Positions 51,817 through 60,770 of a stretch of DNA of 64,000 nt are shown here, piece by piece. This DNA comes from Streptomyces sp. NBC_00425 (GTDB taxonomy: Bacteria; Actinomycetota; Actinomycetes; Streptomycetales; Streptomycetaceae). The stretch spans positions 7,812,001-7,876,000 of the forward strand of contig NZ_CP107928.1 in assembly GCF_036030735.1 (NCBI RefSeq). Direction: 5' to 3'. The stretch's first letter is position 1. The number at the start of each line of letters is the position of its first letter. The notes beneath the pieces are model-generated. The model worked only from the letters and a program-made list of their open reading frames with translations. It searched no databases and was not told where the DNA came from. The position numbers and the translations under genes were made by a program.

Positions 51817-52719
51817 CTACATCCGGCCGAGCTGACGGCCCACAAAGTTTATGTCCGGGTTCATCATGACCTGTACGGCTGTGATCTCGTCCCCGCGGCC
51901 CTCGAAGCCGAGCGTGGCGATCAGCGCGCCGTCGTCGTGGACCAGTGCGCCCGGTGCGGCGTTGAGCTCGACGACCGTCAACGAGAAGCCGGCCGCGAAC
52001 GTCCGGAACCCGGCGTCCAGGAAGCGCAGCACCTTCTCGCGGCCCAGGATCGGCCGCAGGGCGGTCCGCACCCGTCCTCCGCCGTCGCTCCACCACTCGA
52101 CGTCGGCGGCGAGCACCTTCTCCAGCGCCCCCAGGTCGCCGTCCCGCGCCGCCCTCACGAACGAGGCGACCAGCTCCGCCCGGCGTGCGGGCGCGGCCTC
52201 GAAGCGCGGGCGCGCCGCCGTCACCCGTTGCACCGTCCGCCGGTGCAACGGGCGGCAATGGGCCTCGCTCAGGTCGAGGACCTCGGCCGTCTCCCGGTGC
52301 GGGTAGGCGAACGCCTCCCGCAGCACATACACCGCCCGCTCTTGCGGGGTGAGCGTCTCCAGCAGCATGAGCATCGCCAGTGACACCGCCTCGCGCTGCT
52401 GCGCGGACTCCAGGGGATCGAGCGTGCCGTCCGAGGTGAGGACCGGTTCCGGCAGCCATTCGCCGACGTACGTCTCGCGCCGGGCGCGCGCCGAGGTGAG
52501 CCGGTTCAGGCACAGGCGGGTGACGGTCTTCGCCAGCCAGGCCGCGGGGTGCCCGATGGCCGCGCGGTCGGCTCCGCTGAACCGCAGGTAGGCGTCCTGC
52601 ACCACGTCCTCGGCCTCGTGGGCCGAGCCCAGCATCCGGTAGGCCAGTCCGAACAGCCGGGACCGGTGCGCCTCGAACTCGTCGGCGCTCGCGGCCGTCC
52701 TGGGTTCACCCTGCTCCAT
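51817..52719 (-). CDS. ECF41-group sigma factor (SigJ-like) with SnoaL-type C-terminal domain
   Basis: The 300-aa protein has sigma region 2 (RLFGLAYRMLGSAHEAEDVV, residues 21-40) and region 4 (LTPQERAVYVLREAFAYPHR). A fused SnoaL-like domain (about 185-300) replaces an anti-sigma factor in regulation. ECF41 signatures are present: WLPEP at residues 88-92, DGGGR, and NPDIN, a variant of NPDKL. The start at 52719 follows the family alignment. Together with the SDR gene it forms the typical ECF41 module. Confidence 0.93.
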   Translation of the reverse strand: MEQGEPRTAASADEFEAHRSRLFGLAYRMLGSAHEAEDVVQDAYLRFSGADRAAIGHPAAWLAKTVTRLCLNRLTSARARRETYVGEWLPEPVLTSDGTLDPLESAQQREAVSLAMLMLLETLTPQERAVYVLREAFAYPHRETAEVLDLSEAHCRPLHRRTVQRVTAARPRFEAAPARRAELVASFVRAARDGDLGALEKVLAADVEWWSDGGGRVRTALRPILGREKVLRFLDAGFRTFAAGFSLTVVELNAAPGALVHDDGALIATLGFEGRGDEITAVQVMMNPDINFVGRQLGRM

Positions 52720-52811
52720 GGGCGCACCCTGGCAGAGCGGGCGGTCGGCCGTGCGAGGGGGCCCGGCGGCGGGCAAGGGCCGTCGTCACCGCCGCCGGGC
52801 CGCACGGCTCG

Positions 52812-52855
52812 AGCCTAGAAAGGACTAGACCAATCCGTCAATAGGTATGGACCAA
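52812..52855 (-). promoter_or_regulatory. Promoter of the sigma gene with two DasR/chitinase-type repeats
   Basis: On the - strand, TTGACG, 18 bases, then TAGGCT is a near-consensus vegetative promoter. The 12-base repeats TGGTCCATACCT (just upstream of the -35) and TGGTCTAGTCCT (in the spacer) flank the -35. They resemble the TGGTCTAGACCA-type DasR sites and the direct repeats of Streptomyces chitinase promoters. The transcript would begin about 86 bases before the sigma gene. Confidence 0.6.
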
Positions 52856-52956
52856 TGGGGTGTTGAGCGGGCGAGGGGCGTCCTGTGAGCCAGCCCACAT
52901 CCTTCACCTGTATGGACGCCTACCGGCCGTGGCAGACTGACCCTGTACCAAAAGCA

Positions 52957-53083
52957 GCGCACTCCGGGGTCGGTGAAAGTCCGAACCGGCGGTTACAGTC
53001 CGCGACCCGTCCGCTTCCAGCGGCCGGTTGACCAGGTGAAATTCCTGGACCGACGGTTAAAGTCCGGATGGGAGGCAGTGCGC
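52957..53083 (+). ncRNA. FMN riboswitch (RFN element)
   Basis: The conserved RFN blocks are visible: GGGGTCGGTGAAAGTCCG, ACCGGCGGTTACAGTCCGCGA, the GACCAGGTGAAATTCCTGGACCG region and ACGGTTAAAGTCCGGATGGG, then AGGCAGTGCGC. The P1 ends GCGCAC and GTGCGC pair. FMN binding should shut off the rib operon; the expression platform between 53084 and 53230 is not resolved, but a small hairpin (CTGTCG/CGACAG, near 53174-53189) lies ahead of the ribosome site. Confidence 0.95.
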
Positions 53084-53230
53084 GGCGGGCGGGCATTCGT
53101 GCGCGTCGCCGTATATGTACTCGTCGTTGAACGAGTCTGTCCGGCGTCGTCCCGGTGTCGCTGCCCGTACCTGCTGTCGTCATCGACAGGCCCCGGAGTC
53201 CGTGCCCTATGAGGCAGGAGGACCCGGGAA

Positions 53231-53839
53231 GTGTTCACCGGAATCGTCGAAGAACTGGGTGAGGTCACCGCCGTCGAGAATCTCGGCGACGCCTCCCGCT
53301 TCCGGCTGCGCGGCCCCGTCGTCACCGACGGCGCGAAGCACGGCGACTCCATCGCCGTGAACGGGGTCTGTCTCACTGTCGTCGAGCACGAGGGCGACGA
53401 GTTCACCGCCGACGTCATGGCGGAGACCCTGAACCGATCCAGCCTCGGCGCACTCGCCGTCGGCTCCCGGGTCAACCTCGAACGCCCCACCGCCGTCGGC
53501 TCGCGTCTCGGCGGGCACATCGTGCAGGGGCACGTCGACGGCACCGGCGAGGTGCTGGAGCGCAGGCCGTCCGAGAACTGGGAGATCGTCAAGGTCTCCC
53601 TCCCCGCCGAACTCGCCCGGTACGTCGTGGAGAAGGGCTCCGTCACCGTCGACGGCATCAGCCTCACGGTCGTCGAGGCCGGCCGGGACCACTTCACCGT
53701 CAGCCTCATCCCCACCACCCTCGCGCTGACCACGCTCGGCCTCAAGCAGCCCGGCGACCCGGTCAACCTCGAGGTCGACATCGTCGCCAAGTACGTCGAG
53801 CGCCTGCTGACCACCGCACAGCAGGGAGCGGGCAAGTGA
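53231..53839 (+). CDS. ribE: Riboflavin synthase, alpha chain
   Basis: RibE dismutates two lumazine molecules to riboflavin and the pyrimidinedione. The 202-aa protein contains two homologous lumazine-binding barrels ([11 protein letters not shown] at the start; [13 protein letters not shown] begins the second). The GTG start has AGGAGGA eight bases upstream. It is the first gene of the riboswitch-controlled operon, and its stop overlaps the next GTG. Confidence 0.96.
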   Translation: MFTGIVEELGEVTAVENLGDASRFRLRGPVVTDGAKHGDSIAVNGVCLTVVEHEGDEFTADVMAETLNRSSLGALAVGSRVNLERPTAVGSRLGGHIVQGHVDGTGEVLERRPSENWEIVKVSLPAELARYVVEKGSVTVDGISLTVVEAGRDHFTVSLIPTTLALTTLGLKQPGDPVNLEVDIVAKYVERLLTTAQQGAGK

Positions 53840-54477
53840 ACTGGCTGAACTCCGAAGCGTTCGTCGCGTTCGACCAGCACATCATCTGGTCGGACATGAT
53901 CGGGAACATCCTCGGCCTGATCACCCTCGCCCTCGGGTGGCGCCGCTCGCTGCTCACCTGGCCGGTGCAGTTCCTCTCCGGGCTCGTCCTCTTCGTCGCC
54001 TTCTACGGCCACCTCGCCGGCAGCGCCGGCAAACAGGTCGTCGTCATGGTCGTCGCCCTGTACGGCTGGTGGCAGTGGAACCGCAGCAAGGGGCGGTCCG
54101 CGGACGGCCAGATCACCCCCCGCTTCGCCACCTGGCCCGAGCGCGCGGCCATGGTCGGCGCCGCCGCCGCGGGCACGGTCGCCGTCGCGCTCCTCTTCAA
54201 GGCCAACCCGTCCCTGTCCTGGGACCCCTGGCCGGACGCCTACATCTTCGTCGGCACCATCGTCGCCATGTACGCCCAGGCGCGCGGCATGGTCGAGTTC
54301 TGGATCGCCTGGCTCCTCGTCGACGTCGTCGGCGTCCCCCTCAACTTCGCCAACGGCTACGCCTTCTCCGGCTTCGTCTACGTCATTTACGGCGCGCTCG
54401 TCCTGTGGGGCATGCGCGACTGGTGGCTGCGGTCCCGCAAGGCCTCGCAACCCGCTCTGGAAGGAGCGCCGGCATGA
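53836..54477 (+). CDS. PnuC-family transporter, probably riboflavin importer (PnuX-like)
   Basis: The 213-aa membrane protein has about seven TM helices with PnuC motifs ([42 protein letters not shown]). PnuC proteins carry nicotinamide riboside or related vitamins. Members inside FMN-riboswitch operons, like PnuX of Corynebacterium, carry riboflavin. Its position between ribE and ribBA favours riboflavin. It is translationally coupled on both sides (GTGA and ATGA overlaps). Confidence 0.88.
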   Translation: MNWLNSEAFVAFDQHIIWSDMIGNILGLITLALGWRRSLLTWPVQFLSGLVLFVAFYGHLAGSAGKQVVVMVVALYGWWQWNRSKGRSADGQITPRFATWPERAAMVGAAAAGTVAVALLFKANPSLSWDPWPDAYIFVGTIVAMYAQARGMVEFWIAWLLVDVVGVPLNFANGYAFSGFVYVIYGALVLWGMRDWWLRSRKASQPALEGAPA

Positions 54478-55763
54478 GCACGGCACCGATCCTGTACAGC
54501 ACCGAAGGCCTGGAAGACCTCAGCCTCGACCCCGTGGCGCAGGCCGTCGCCGACATCGCGGCCGGCCGGCCCATCGTGGTCGTCGACGACGAGGACCGCG
54601 AGAACGAGGGCGACCTCGTCGTCGCCGCCGAGAAGGTGACGCCCGAGATCGTCGCCTTCATGATGAGCGAGTGCCGCGGCCTGATCTGCGCCCCCATGGA
54701 GAGCGACGAGCTGGAGCGTCTGAAGCTCCCGCAGATGGTCGACGACAACACCGAGTCGATGACCACCGCGTTCACGGTCTCCGTGGACGCCTCGGCAGCC
54801 CACGGCGTCACCACCGGCATCTCCGCCGCCGACCGCGCCGCCACGCTCCGGCTGCTGGCGAGCGGCGAGGCCGGGCCGGCCGACTTCGTGCGCCCCGGCC
54901 ACGTCTTCCCGCTGCGCGCCCAGCCCGGCGGCGTGCTGACCCGCAACGGCCACACCGAGGCCGCCGTGGACCTCGCCCGGCTCGCGGGACTGCGCCCGGC
55001 CGGCGCCATCGTCGAGATCGCCGGCGAGGACGGCCGGATGCTGCGCCTGCCCGAACTGATCCCGTTCGCCCGCAAGCACGGCCTGACGATCATCTCCATC
55101 GAGGACCTGATCGCCTACCGGCGCAGCGCCGAGCCGACGGTCCGCCGCGAGGCCGAGACCCGACTGCCCACCGTGCATGGCACGTTCACCGCCTACGGCT
55201 ACCGCTCCACCGTCGACGGCGTCGAGCACGTCGCCCTGGTCCACGGTGACATCGGCGACGGCGAGGACGTCCTGGTCCGCGTCCACTCCGAATGCCTCAC
55301 CGGCGACGTCTTCGCCTCCCTGCGCTGCGACTGCGGCCCCCAGCTCGACGCGTCCCTGGAGCGCATCCAGAGCGAGGGCCGGGGCGTGATGGTCTACCTG
55401 CGCGGACACGAGGGCCGGGGCATCGGTCTGCTGTCCAAGCTGAGGGCCTACGCACTCCAGGAACAGGGCCACGACACCCTCGACGCCAACCTGGAGCTGG
55501 GCCTGCCCGCCGACGCCCGCGACTACGGGGCCGGAGCGCAGATCCTCGAGGACCTCGGCGTGCGCAGCGTCCGTCTGATGACGAACAACCCCGAGAAGAG
55601 CGAGGCGCTCGTCCGGCACGGCATCGAGGTCGTCGAGCGCGAGCCGATGCCCGTCCAGGCGGGCGAGCACAACATCCGCTACCTGCGCACCAAGCGGGAC
55701 CGGATGGGACACGACCTGCCCTGGCTGGACGCGGCCCCCGTGTCCCCCTGCGGCAACCAGTAA
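54474..55763 (+). CDS. ribBA: Bifunctional DHBP synthase / GTP cyclohydrolase II
   Basis: RibBA makes both riboflavin precursors. The N-terminal half (about 20-215) forms 3,4-dihydroxybutanone 4-phosphate from ribulose 5-phosphate ([16 protein letters not shown]). The C-terminal half (about 220-429) opens GTP ([20 protein letters not shown] with zinc-ligand cysteines, and GHEGRGIGL). The 429-aa length is normal. The ATG overlaps the transporter stop. Confidence 0.96.
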   Translation: MSTAPILYSTEGLEDLSLDPVAQAVADIAAGRPIVVVDDEDRENEGDLVVAAEKVTPEIVAFMMSECRGLICAPMESDELERLKLPQMVDDNTESMTTAFTVSVDASAAHGVTTGISAADRAATLRLLASGEAGPADFVRPGHVFPLRAQPGGVLTRNGHTEAAVDLARLAGLRPAGAIVEIAGEDGRMLRLPELIPFARKHGLTIISIEDLIAYRRSAEPTVRREAETRLPTVHGTFTAYGYRSTVDGVEHVALVHGDIGDGEDVLVRVHSECLTGDVFASLRCDCGPQLDASLERIQSEGRGVMVYLRGHEGRGIGLLSKLRAYALQEQGHDTLDANLELGLPADARDYGAGAQILEDLGVRSVRLMTNNPEKSEALVRHGIEVVEREPMPVQAGEHNIRYLRTKRDRMGHDLPWLDAAPVSPCGNQ

Positions 55764-55793
55764 GCACGACCGGCACCGAGGAGAGACGAGAAC

Positions 55794-56279
55794 GTGAGCG
55801 GCAAGGGCGCACCGGAGCTGTCCGTACGCAATGTGGGTGACCTGAGAGTCGCCGTCATCGCGGCCCAGTGGCACGAGAAGGTGATGGACGGTCTGGTCGA
55901 CGGCGCGCTGCGCGCCCTGCACGACCTCGGCATCGACGAGCCGACCCTGCTGCGGGTCCCCGGCAGCTGGGAACTGCCGGTGGTGGCCAAGGTGCTGGCC
56001 GGGCGGGGCTACGACGCGATCGTCGCCCTCGGCGTCGTCATCCGCGGCGGCACACCGCACTTCGAGTACGTGTGCCAAGGGGTCGTCCAGGGACTCACCC
56101 AGGTCTCCGTCGAGACCGGCGTGCCCGTCGGCATGGGCGTCCTCACCTGCGACACCGAGGAGCAGGCCCTGGACCGGGCCGGCATCGAGGGCTCCAACGA
56201 GGACAAGGGACACGAGGCGGTGACGGCGGCGGTGGCGACCGCGGCCACCCTCCGTTCAGTATCCGAACCCTGGCGGTAG
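55794..56279 (+). CDS. ribH: 6,7-dimethyl-8-ribityllumazine synthase
   Basis: RibH condenses the butanone phosphate with the ribitylamino pyrimidine. The 161-aa protein has [28 protein letters not shown] and the phosphate-binding region typical of icosahedral lumazine synthases. The GTG has GAGGAGAG upstream. No ribD/ribG deaminase-reductase gene is in the operon, so that step is encoded elsewhere. Confidence 0.95.
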   Translation: MSGKGAPELSVRNVGDLRVAVIAAQWHEKVMDGLVDGALRALHDLGIDEPTLLRVPGSWELPVVAKVLAGRGYDAIVALGVVIRGGTPHFEYVCQGVVQGLTQVSVETGVPVGMGVLTCDTEEQALDRAGIEGSNEDKGHEAVTAAVATAATLRSVSEPWR

Positions 56280-56297
56280 GCGGACCGGGAGAACGGC

Positions 56298-56303
56298 TAG
56301 GGT
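56298..56303 (+). promoter_or_regulatory. Candidate -10 for hisE-hisG
   Basis: TAGGGT fits the Streptomyces -10 TAGRRT consensus and ends ten bases before the hisE ATG. A nearly leaderless his transcript is possible. No -35 is evident. Confidence 0.35.
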
Positions 56304-56313
56304 GGGCAGCACC

Positions 56314-56586
56314 ATGTCCAAGAAGACGTTCGAGGAGCTCTTCTCCGAGCTCCAGCAGAAGGCCGCCAGCGGCGACCCCGCCACTTCCCGTACCGCGGAA
56401 CTCGTCGGGAAGGGCGTCCATGCCATCGGCAAGAAGGTCGTCGAAGAGGCCGCCGAGGTGTGGATGGCCGCCGAGTACGAGGGCAAGGAGGCGGCCGCGG
56501 AGGAGATCTCGCAGCTGCTCTACCACGTCCAGGTGATGATGGTCGCCCGCGGAATCTCGCTGGACGACGTCTACGCCCACCTGTAG
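56314..56586 (+). CDS. hisE: Phosphoribosyl-ATP pyrophosphohydrolase
   Basis: HisE removes pyrophosphate from PR-ATP in step 2 of histidine synthesis. The 90-aa all-alpha MazG-like protein has the metal-binding blocks [20 protein letters not shown] and [15 protein letters not shown]. The ATG at 56314 was chosen; an in-frame GTG at 56302 would lie in the promoter-like TAGGGT. It pairs with hisG. Confidence 0.95.
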   Translation: MSKKTFEELFSELQQKAASGDPATSRTAELVGKGVHAIGKKVVEEAAEVWMAAEYEGKEAAAEEISQLLYHVQVMMVARGISLDDVYAHL

Positions 56587-56653
56587 AACCGCATTCCCGA
56601 CCCCGCCCCGCCCGCCCCCCTTTTTCCCGTTCCACGCGAAGGAAGCCGACCTC

Positions 56654-57502
56654 ATGCTGCGCATCGCCGTCCCCAACAAGGGTTCCCTGTCCGGACCTGC
56701 GGGGGACATGCTGCATGAGGCCGGCTACCAGCAGCGCCGGGAGAGCAAGGAACTGCGGATCGTCGACCCGGTCAACGAGGTGGAGTTCTTCTACCTGCGT
56801 CCCCGCGACATCGCGATCTACGTCTCCTCCGGCCGCCTCGACATCGGCATCACCGGCCGTGACCTGCTGATCGACTCCGGCGCCGACGCCGAGGAGATCC
56901 TGCCGCTCGGCTTCGCCCGCTCCACCTTCCGCTTCGCCGGGAAGCCCGGCGCGGCGACCGGCGTGGAGGACCTCAAGGGCAAGACGGTCGCCACCTCCTA
57001 CGAGGGCATCGTGGCCGGCCACCTCGCCGACCACGGCGTCGAGGCGTCCGTCGTCCACCTCGACGGCGCCGTCGAGACCGCGATCGAGCTGGGCGTCGCC
57101 GAGGTCATCGCCGACGTCGTCGAGACCGGCACCTCGCTGCGCAACGCGGGTCTGGAGGTCTTCGGCGAACCCATCATGAAGTCCGAGGCCATCGTGATCC
57201 GCCGCACCGGCGCGGACGCCGAGGAGCCCAAGGTGCAGCAGTTCCTGCGCCGCCTGCAGGGCGTCCTGGTGGCCCGCACGTACGTGATGATGGACTACGA
57301 CTGCCGCGTCGAGCAGCTCGAGAAGGCCGTCGCGCTGACCCCGGGCCTGGAGTCGCCGACCGTCTCCCCGCTGCACAACGAGGGCTGGGTCGCCGTCCGC
57401 GCCATGGTCCCCGCCAAGGAGGCGCAGCGGATCATGGACGACCTGTACGACATCGGCGCCCGCGCCATCCTGACCACGGCCATCCACGCCTGCCGCCTCT
57501 GA
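56654..57502 (+). CDS. hisG: ATP phosphoribosyltransferase, long form
   Basis: HisG starts histidine synthesis by joining ATP and PRPP, with feedback by histidine. The 282-aa long form has the catalytic domains (LRIAVPNKGSL at the start, the PRPP motif near VADVVETGTSLRNAGLEVFG) and a C-terminal ACT-like regulatory domain (about 210-282), which binds histidine. The ATG follows GAAGGAA. It lies 67 bases after hisE. Confidence 0.95.
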   Translation: MLRIAVPNKGSLSGPAGDMLHEAGYQQRRESKELRIVDPVNEVEFFYLRPRDIAIYVSSGRLDIGITGRDLLIDSGADAEEILPLGFARSTFRFAGKPGAATGVEDLKGKTVATSYEGIVAGHLADHGVEASVVHLDGAVETAIELGVAEVIADVVETGTSLRNAGLEVFGEPIMKSEAIVIRRTGADAEEPKVQQFLRRLQGVLVARTYVMMDYDCRVEQLEKAVALTPGLESPTVSPLHNEGWVAVRAMVPAKEAQRIMDDLYDIGARAILTTAIHACRL

Positions 57503-57516
57503 CCTCCCCCGGGAAC

Positions 57517-57984
57517 ATGTCCGACCTGCCTGCGCTCCCCGTCGTCTTCCGGCCGGGCCGCACCCGTGTGGTGCTGCTCACGGCCGGAGTGGCGATCCTC
57601 GTCGTCATCTCCGCCGTCGCGATGCTCCTGGAGCAGCTCGGTCCGGGGGAGCGGCTCAGTTTCATCCTCACCGGCGCCCTCGTGTTCTGGGTGCTGGCCC
57701 AGCTCGCCCGGGTGCGGGTGATCGCCGACGACGCCGGCGTCACCGTCGTGAACATCGCCAGCTCCAGGCGTCTGGCCTGGGCGGAGATCCTCCAGGTGAA
57801 CCTCCGTCCGGGCGATCCGTGGGTGTTCCTGAACCTCAGCGACGGCACCAGCCTGCCCGCTCTCGGCATCCAGCCCGGCATCGACAAGCAGCAGGCGATC
57901 CGCGACGCGCGGGCGCTTCGGGCGCTCGCCGAGGCCCGCACGATCCGCGACCCCGAGACGCCCCCCGAGCAAGATCAGGGCTGA
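57517..57984 (+). CDS. Bacterial PH-domain membrane protein, function unknown
   Basis: The 155-aa protein has two TM helices (about 20-40, VVLLTAGVAILVVISAVAML, and about 50-66), then a bacterial PH-like domain (about 70-125, RVIADDAGVTVVNIASSRRLA). Such proteins are widespread in actinobacteria and lack a known role. It starts 14 bases after hisG and may be cotranscribed with it. Confidence 0.8.
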   Translation: MSDLPALPVVFRPGRTRVVLLTAGVAILVVISAVAMLLEQLGPGERLSFILTGALVFWVLAQLARVRVIADDAGVTVVNIASSRRLAWAEILQVNLRPGDPWVFLNLSDGTSLPALGIQPGIDKQQAIRDARALRALAEARTIRDPETPPEQDQG

Positions 57985-58189
57985 CTCGGGGCCCGCTGCC
58001 CTGCCGCAGAACCCCCTGTCTTGATTAATCTGGTGACGGAGGCGCACCCTCGCGCCCCCGCCCCTGCTGTGCCCTGCCGGGCTCACGGGGGTTCCTTCTA
58101 CCCGAGGAGTGACTCCCTCCGGCGATGGACGGTTCGTCCTGTAGTACCTGCGCCGCCCCCACCCGACCTGGTTCGGAGGCGGCGGCATC

Positions 58190-59515
58190 ATGACCACCCC
58201 CTTGCTGCTCCTGGCAGCCGCGTTCCTGCTCATCCTCGCCAACGGCTTCTTCGTCGCCGCCGAGTTCGGCCTTGTCACGGTCGAGCGTCCGGACGCGGAG
58301 CGGGCCGCCGCCGAGGGCGACAGGCGAGCCGGCACGGTCGTCGAGTCGCTGAAGGAGCTCTCCTTCCAGCTCTCCGGCACCCAGCTCGGTATCACCATCA
58401 CCTCCCTCGTGGTCGGCATGCTCGCCGAGCCGGCGCTCGCGGAGCTGCTCAGCGGCCCGTTCACGGCGATCGGCGTCCCCGAGGGCGCCGTCTCCGGGGT
58501 CGCCGTCGTCGTCGGCATGCTGCTGGCGTCCGCCGTGCAGATGGTGATCGGCGAACTCGTGCCCAAGAACTGGGCGGTGTCCAAGCCGTTGCAGGTCGCG
58601 CGTTTCGTCGCGGGCCCGCAGCACGTCTTCGCCCGCCTCTTCCGGCCGGTGATCGCCGCCCTCAACACCGTCGCCAACCGCCTGGTACGGGCCCTGGGGG
58701 TCGAGCCCGCCGACGAGCTGGCCTCCGCGCGGACCCCCGGCGAGCTCGTCTCTCTGGCCCGCCACTCGGCCCGGGCCGGCGCCCTCGAACAGGACACGGC
58801 CGACCTCTTCGTACGGACTCTCTCGCTGGCCGAACTGACCGCGCAGCACGTCATGACCCCGCGCGTGAAGGTCAGCGCCCTGCAGTCCACGGCCACCGCG
58901 GAGGACGTGGTGAACCTGACCCGGGCCACCGGTCTGTCCCGGTTCCCGGTATACCGAGAGAAGATCGACGAAATCGTCGGCATGGCCCATCTGAAGGACG
59001 CCCTGGCGGTCCCCGTCCACGACCGGCTGCGCACTCCCGTCGTCCGCATCGCCCGCCCGGCCCTGCTGGTCCCGGAGACGCTGCCGGTGCAGCCCCTGCT
59101 GGCCCGCCTGCGCAGCGAGCAGCCCATCGCCGTCGTCGTCGACGAGTACGGCGGCACGGCCGGCGTGGTCACCCTCGAGGACATCGTCGAGGAGATCGTC
59201 GGCGAGGTCCGCGACGAGCACGACGGCCAGGATTCCCCCGAACTCGCCGCCGCCCCGCCCGAGGAGGGCAGGCCCGCCTGGGACGTGGACGGCAGCTGTC
59301 GGGTCGACACCCTCCAGCGGATAGGCCTCGAGGTCCCCGAAGGACCGTACGAGACGGTCGCCGGACTCGTCGCCGACCTGCTCGGACGCATTCCCGCCGT
59401 CGGCGACCGGACGGAGCTGCCCGGCTGGCGGCTCTCGGTGCGCCGGGTCGGCCACTACCGGGCCGAACGGGTCCGGCTGGTGCGCACCGGCCAGGTCGTG
59501 GAGGTCGCCCGATGA
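58190..59515 (+). CDS. CNNM/CBS-domain transporter-like protein with CorC_HlyC domain
   Basis: The 441-aa protein has an N-terminal CNNM (DUF21) domain with three to four TM helices (about 1-190; ILANGFFVAAEFGLVTV, LGITITSLVVGMLAEPAL, GELVPKNWA). Two CBS domains (about 215-340) and a C-terminal CorC_HlyC domain (about 355-441) follow. The family (CorC, YhdP, CNNM) is linked to magnesium efflux; older names call it hemolysin. GGAGGC precedes the ATG. It overlaps the next gene by four bases. The 205-base leader has no recognised riboswitch. Confidence 0.88.
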   Translation: MTTPLLLLAAAFLLILANGFFVAAEFGLVTVERPDAERAAAEGDRRAGTVVESLKELSFQLSGTQLGITITSLVVGMLAEPALAELLSGPFTAIGVPEGAVSGVAVVVGMLLASAVQMVIGELVPKNWAVSKPLQVARFVAGPQHVFARLFRPVIAALNTVANRLVRALGVEPADELASARTPGELVSLARHSARAGALEQDTADLFVRTLSLAELTAQHVMTPRVKVSALQSTATAEDVVNLTRATGLSRFPVYREKIDEIVGMAHLKDALAVPVHDRLRTPVVRIARPALLVPETLPVQPLLARLRSEQPIAVVVDEYGGTAGVVTLEDIVEEIVGEVRDEHDGQDSPELAAAPPEEGRPAWDVDGSCRVDTLQRIGLEVPEGPYETVAGLVADLLGRIPAVGDRTELPGWRLSVRRVGHYRAERVRLVRTGQVVEVAR

Positions 59516-60597
59516 GCGCCCTGCAACTCGTCTTCGCCGCGCTGCTCGTGCTCGCCAACGGCTTCTTCGTCGGCGCCGAGTTCGCGCTCGTCTCCGTCCG
59601 CCGCAGCCAGATCGAGCCGCTGGGCACCACGCGGGCCCGCCAGGTCCTCTACGGGCTGGAGCGCCTGCCGCAGATGATGGCGGCGGCCCAGTTCGGCATC
59701 ACCGTCTGCTCCCTCACCCTGGGTGCGGTCGCAGAGCCGACCGTCGCCGAGCTGCTCGAGCCGTTGTTCGAGTGGGTTCACCTCCCGCACGGGATGATCC
59801 ATCCGCTGGGCTATGTCATAGCCCTCGCGGCCGTGGTGTTCTTCCATCTCGTGATCGGCGAGATGGTTCCGAAGAACCTCGCCATGGCGGCGCCGGAGAA
59901 GACCGCGCTGTGGCTCAGCCCTGGCCTGGTCGCCTTCGCCCGGCTGTGCCGGCCGATCACGGTCGCGCTCGGCGCCTGTGCCCGGGGCATCCTGCGGCTC
60001 TTCCACGTCGAGCCCAGGGACGAGGTGGAGGCCGTGGTCACCAGCGAGCAGCTGAACCGTCTGCTGGAGGACTCCGGCCAGGCCGGTCTGCTCGGCCCGG
60101 AGGAGCAAGAGCGCCTGGAGGACGCCCTCGAGCTCGGTTCCCGTCCCGTCACCGACGTCCTGCTCCGACGCGAGTCCCTCGTCACGGTCGGTCCGGCGGT
60201 CACCCCGGGCGAGATCGTCGAGCTGACCGCCCGCACCGGCTACTCCCGCTTCCCCGTGGCCGCGGAGACCGGCGCCTTCATGGGCTACCTGCATGTGAAG
60301 GACGTCCTCGACCAGGAGGACTCCGAGCGGGCGGTGCCGCAGCAGCTGTGGCGTCCCATGACGACGCTCCGCTCCGAACTCCCGCTGGACGACGCGCTGA
60401 CCGTGATGCGCCGGGCGGCGACCCATCTGGCGCAGGTCGCCGACGCCTCCGGCAAGGTCCTCGGCCTGGTCGCCCTGGAGGACGTGCTGGAACTGCTGGT
60501 GGGCGAGGTCACGGACCCCGCCCACCGCGAGGTTCCCGAGGTGCGGCTGACGGAGCCGAGGGCGAGCGACGAACCGGAGGAGGCCCTGGCGAGCTGA
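59512..60597 (+). CDS. CNNM/CBS-domain protein lacking the CorC_HlyC domain
   Basis: The 361-aa paralogue of the preceding gene has a CNNM membrane domain (about 1-190; VLANGFFVGAEFALVSVRRS, FGITVCSLTLGAVAEPTV, GEMVPKNLA) and a CBS pair (about 210-335). It ends in an acidic tail without the CorC_HlyC domain. Tandem long/short pairs of this kind are common in actinobacteria and may form a heterodimer. The ATG overlaps the upstream stop (ATGA). Confidence 0.87.
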   Translation: MSALQLVFAALLVLANGFFVGAEFALVSVRRSQIEPLGTTRARQVLYGLERLPQMMAAAQFGITVCSLTLGAVAEPTVAELLEPLFEWVHLPHGMIHPLGYVIALAAVVFFHLVIGEMVPKNLAMAAPEKTALWLSPGLVAFARLCRPITVALGACARGILRLFHVEPRDEVEAVVTSEQLNRLLEDSGQAGLLGPEEQERLEDALELGSRPVTDVLLRRESLVTVGPAVTPGEIVELTARTGYSRFPVAAETGAFMGYLHVKDVLDQEDSERAVPQQLWRPMTTLRSELPLDDALTVMRRAATHLAQVADASGKVLGLVALEDVLELLVGEVTDPAHREVPEVRLTEPRASDEPEEALAS

Positions 60598-60770
60598 CCG
60601 GGACCCGCCGGCCGGGCGGACGCGGTCCGGCATGCGCCGCCGCCGGGCCGGCCCGCCCCGGCGGCTCGGCCCGGCGAGTCGACAAGCCGACGAGCGAGCT
60701 GCCCGGCCGGCGTCGGCGCGGCGACCCGCGCCGGGGCGGCCCGCAGGCCCTTGTCAGGGCGCCGGATGCG

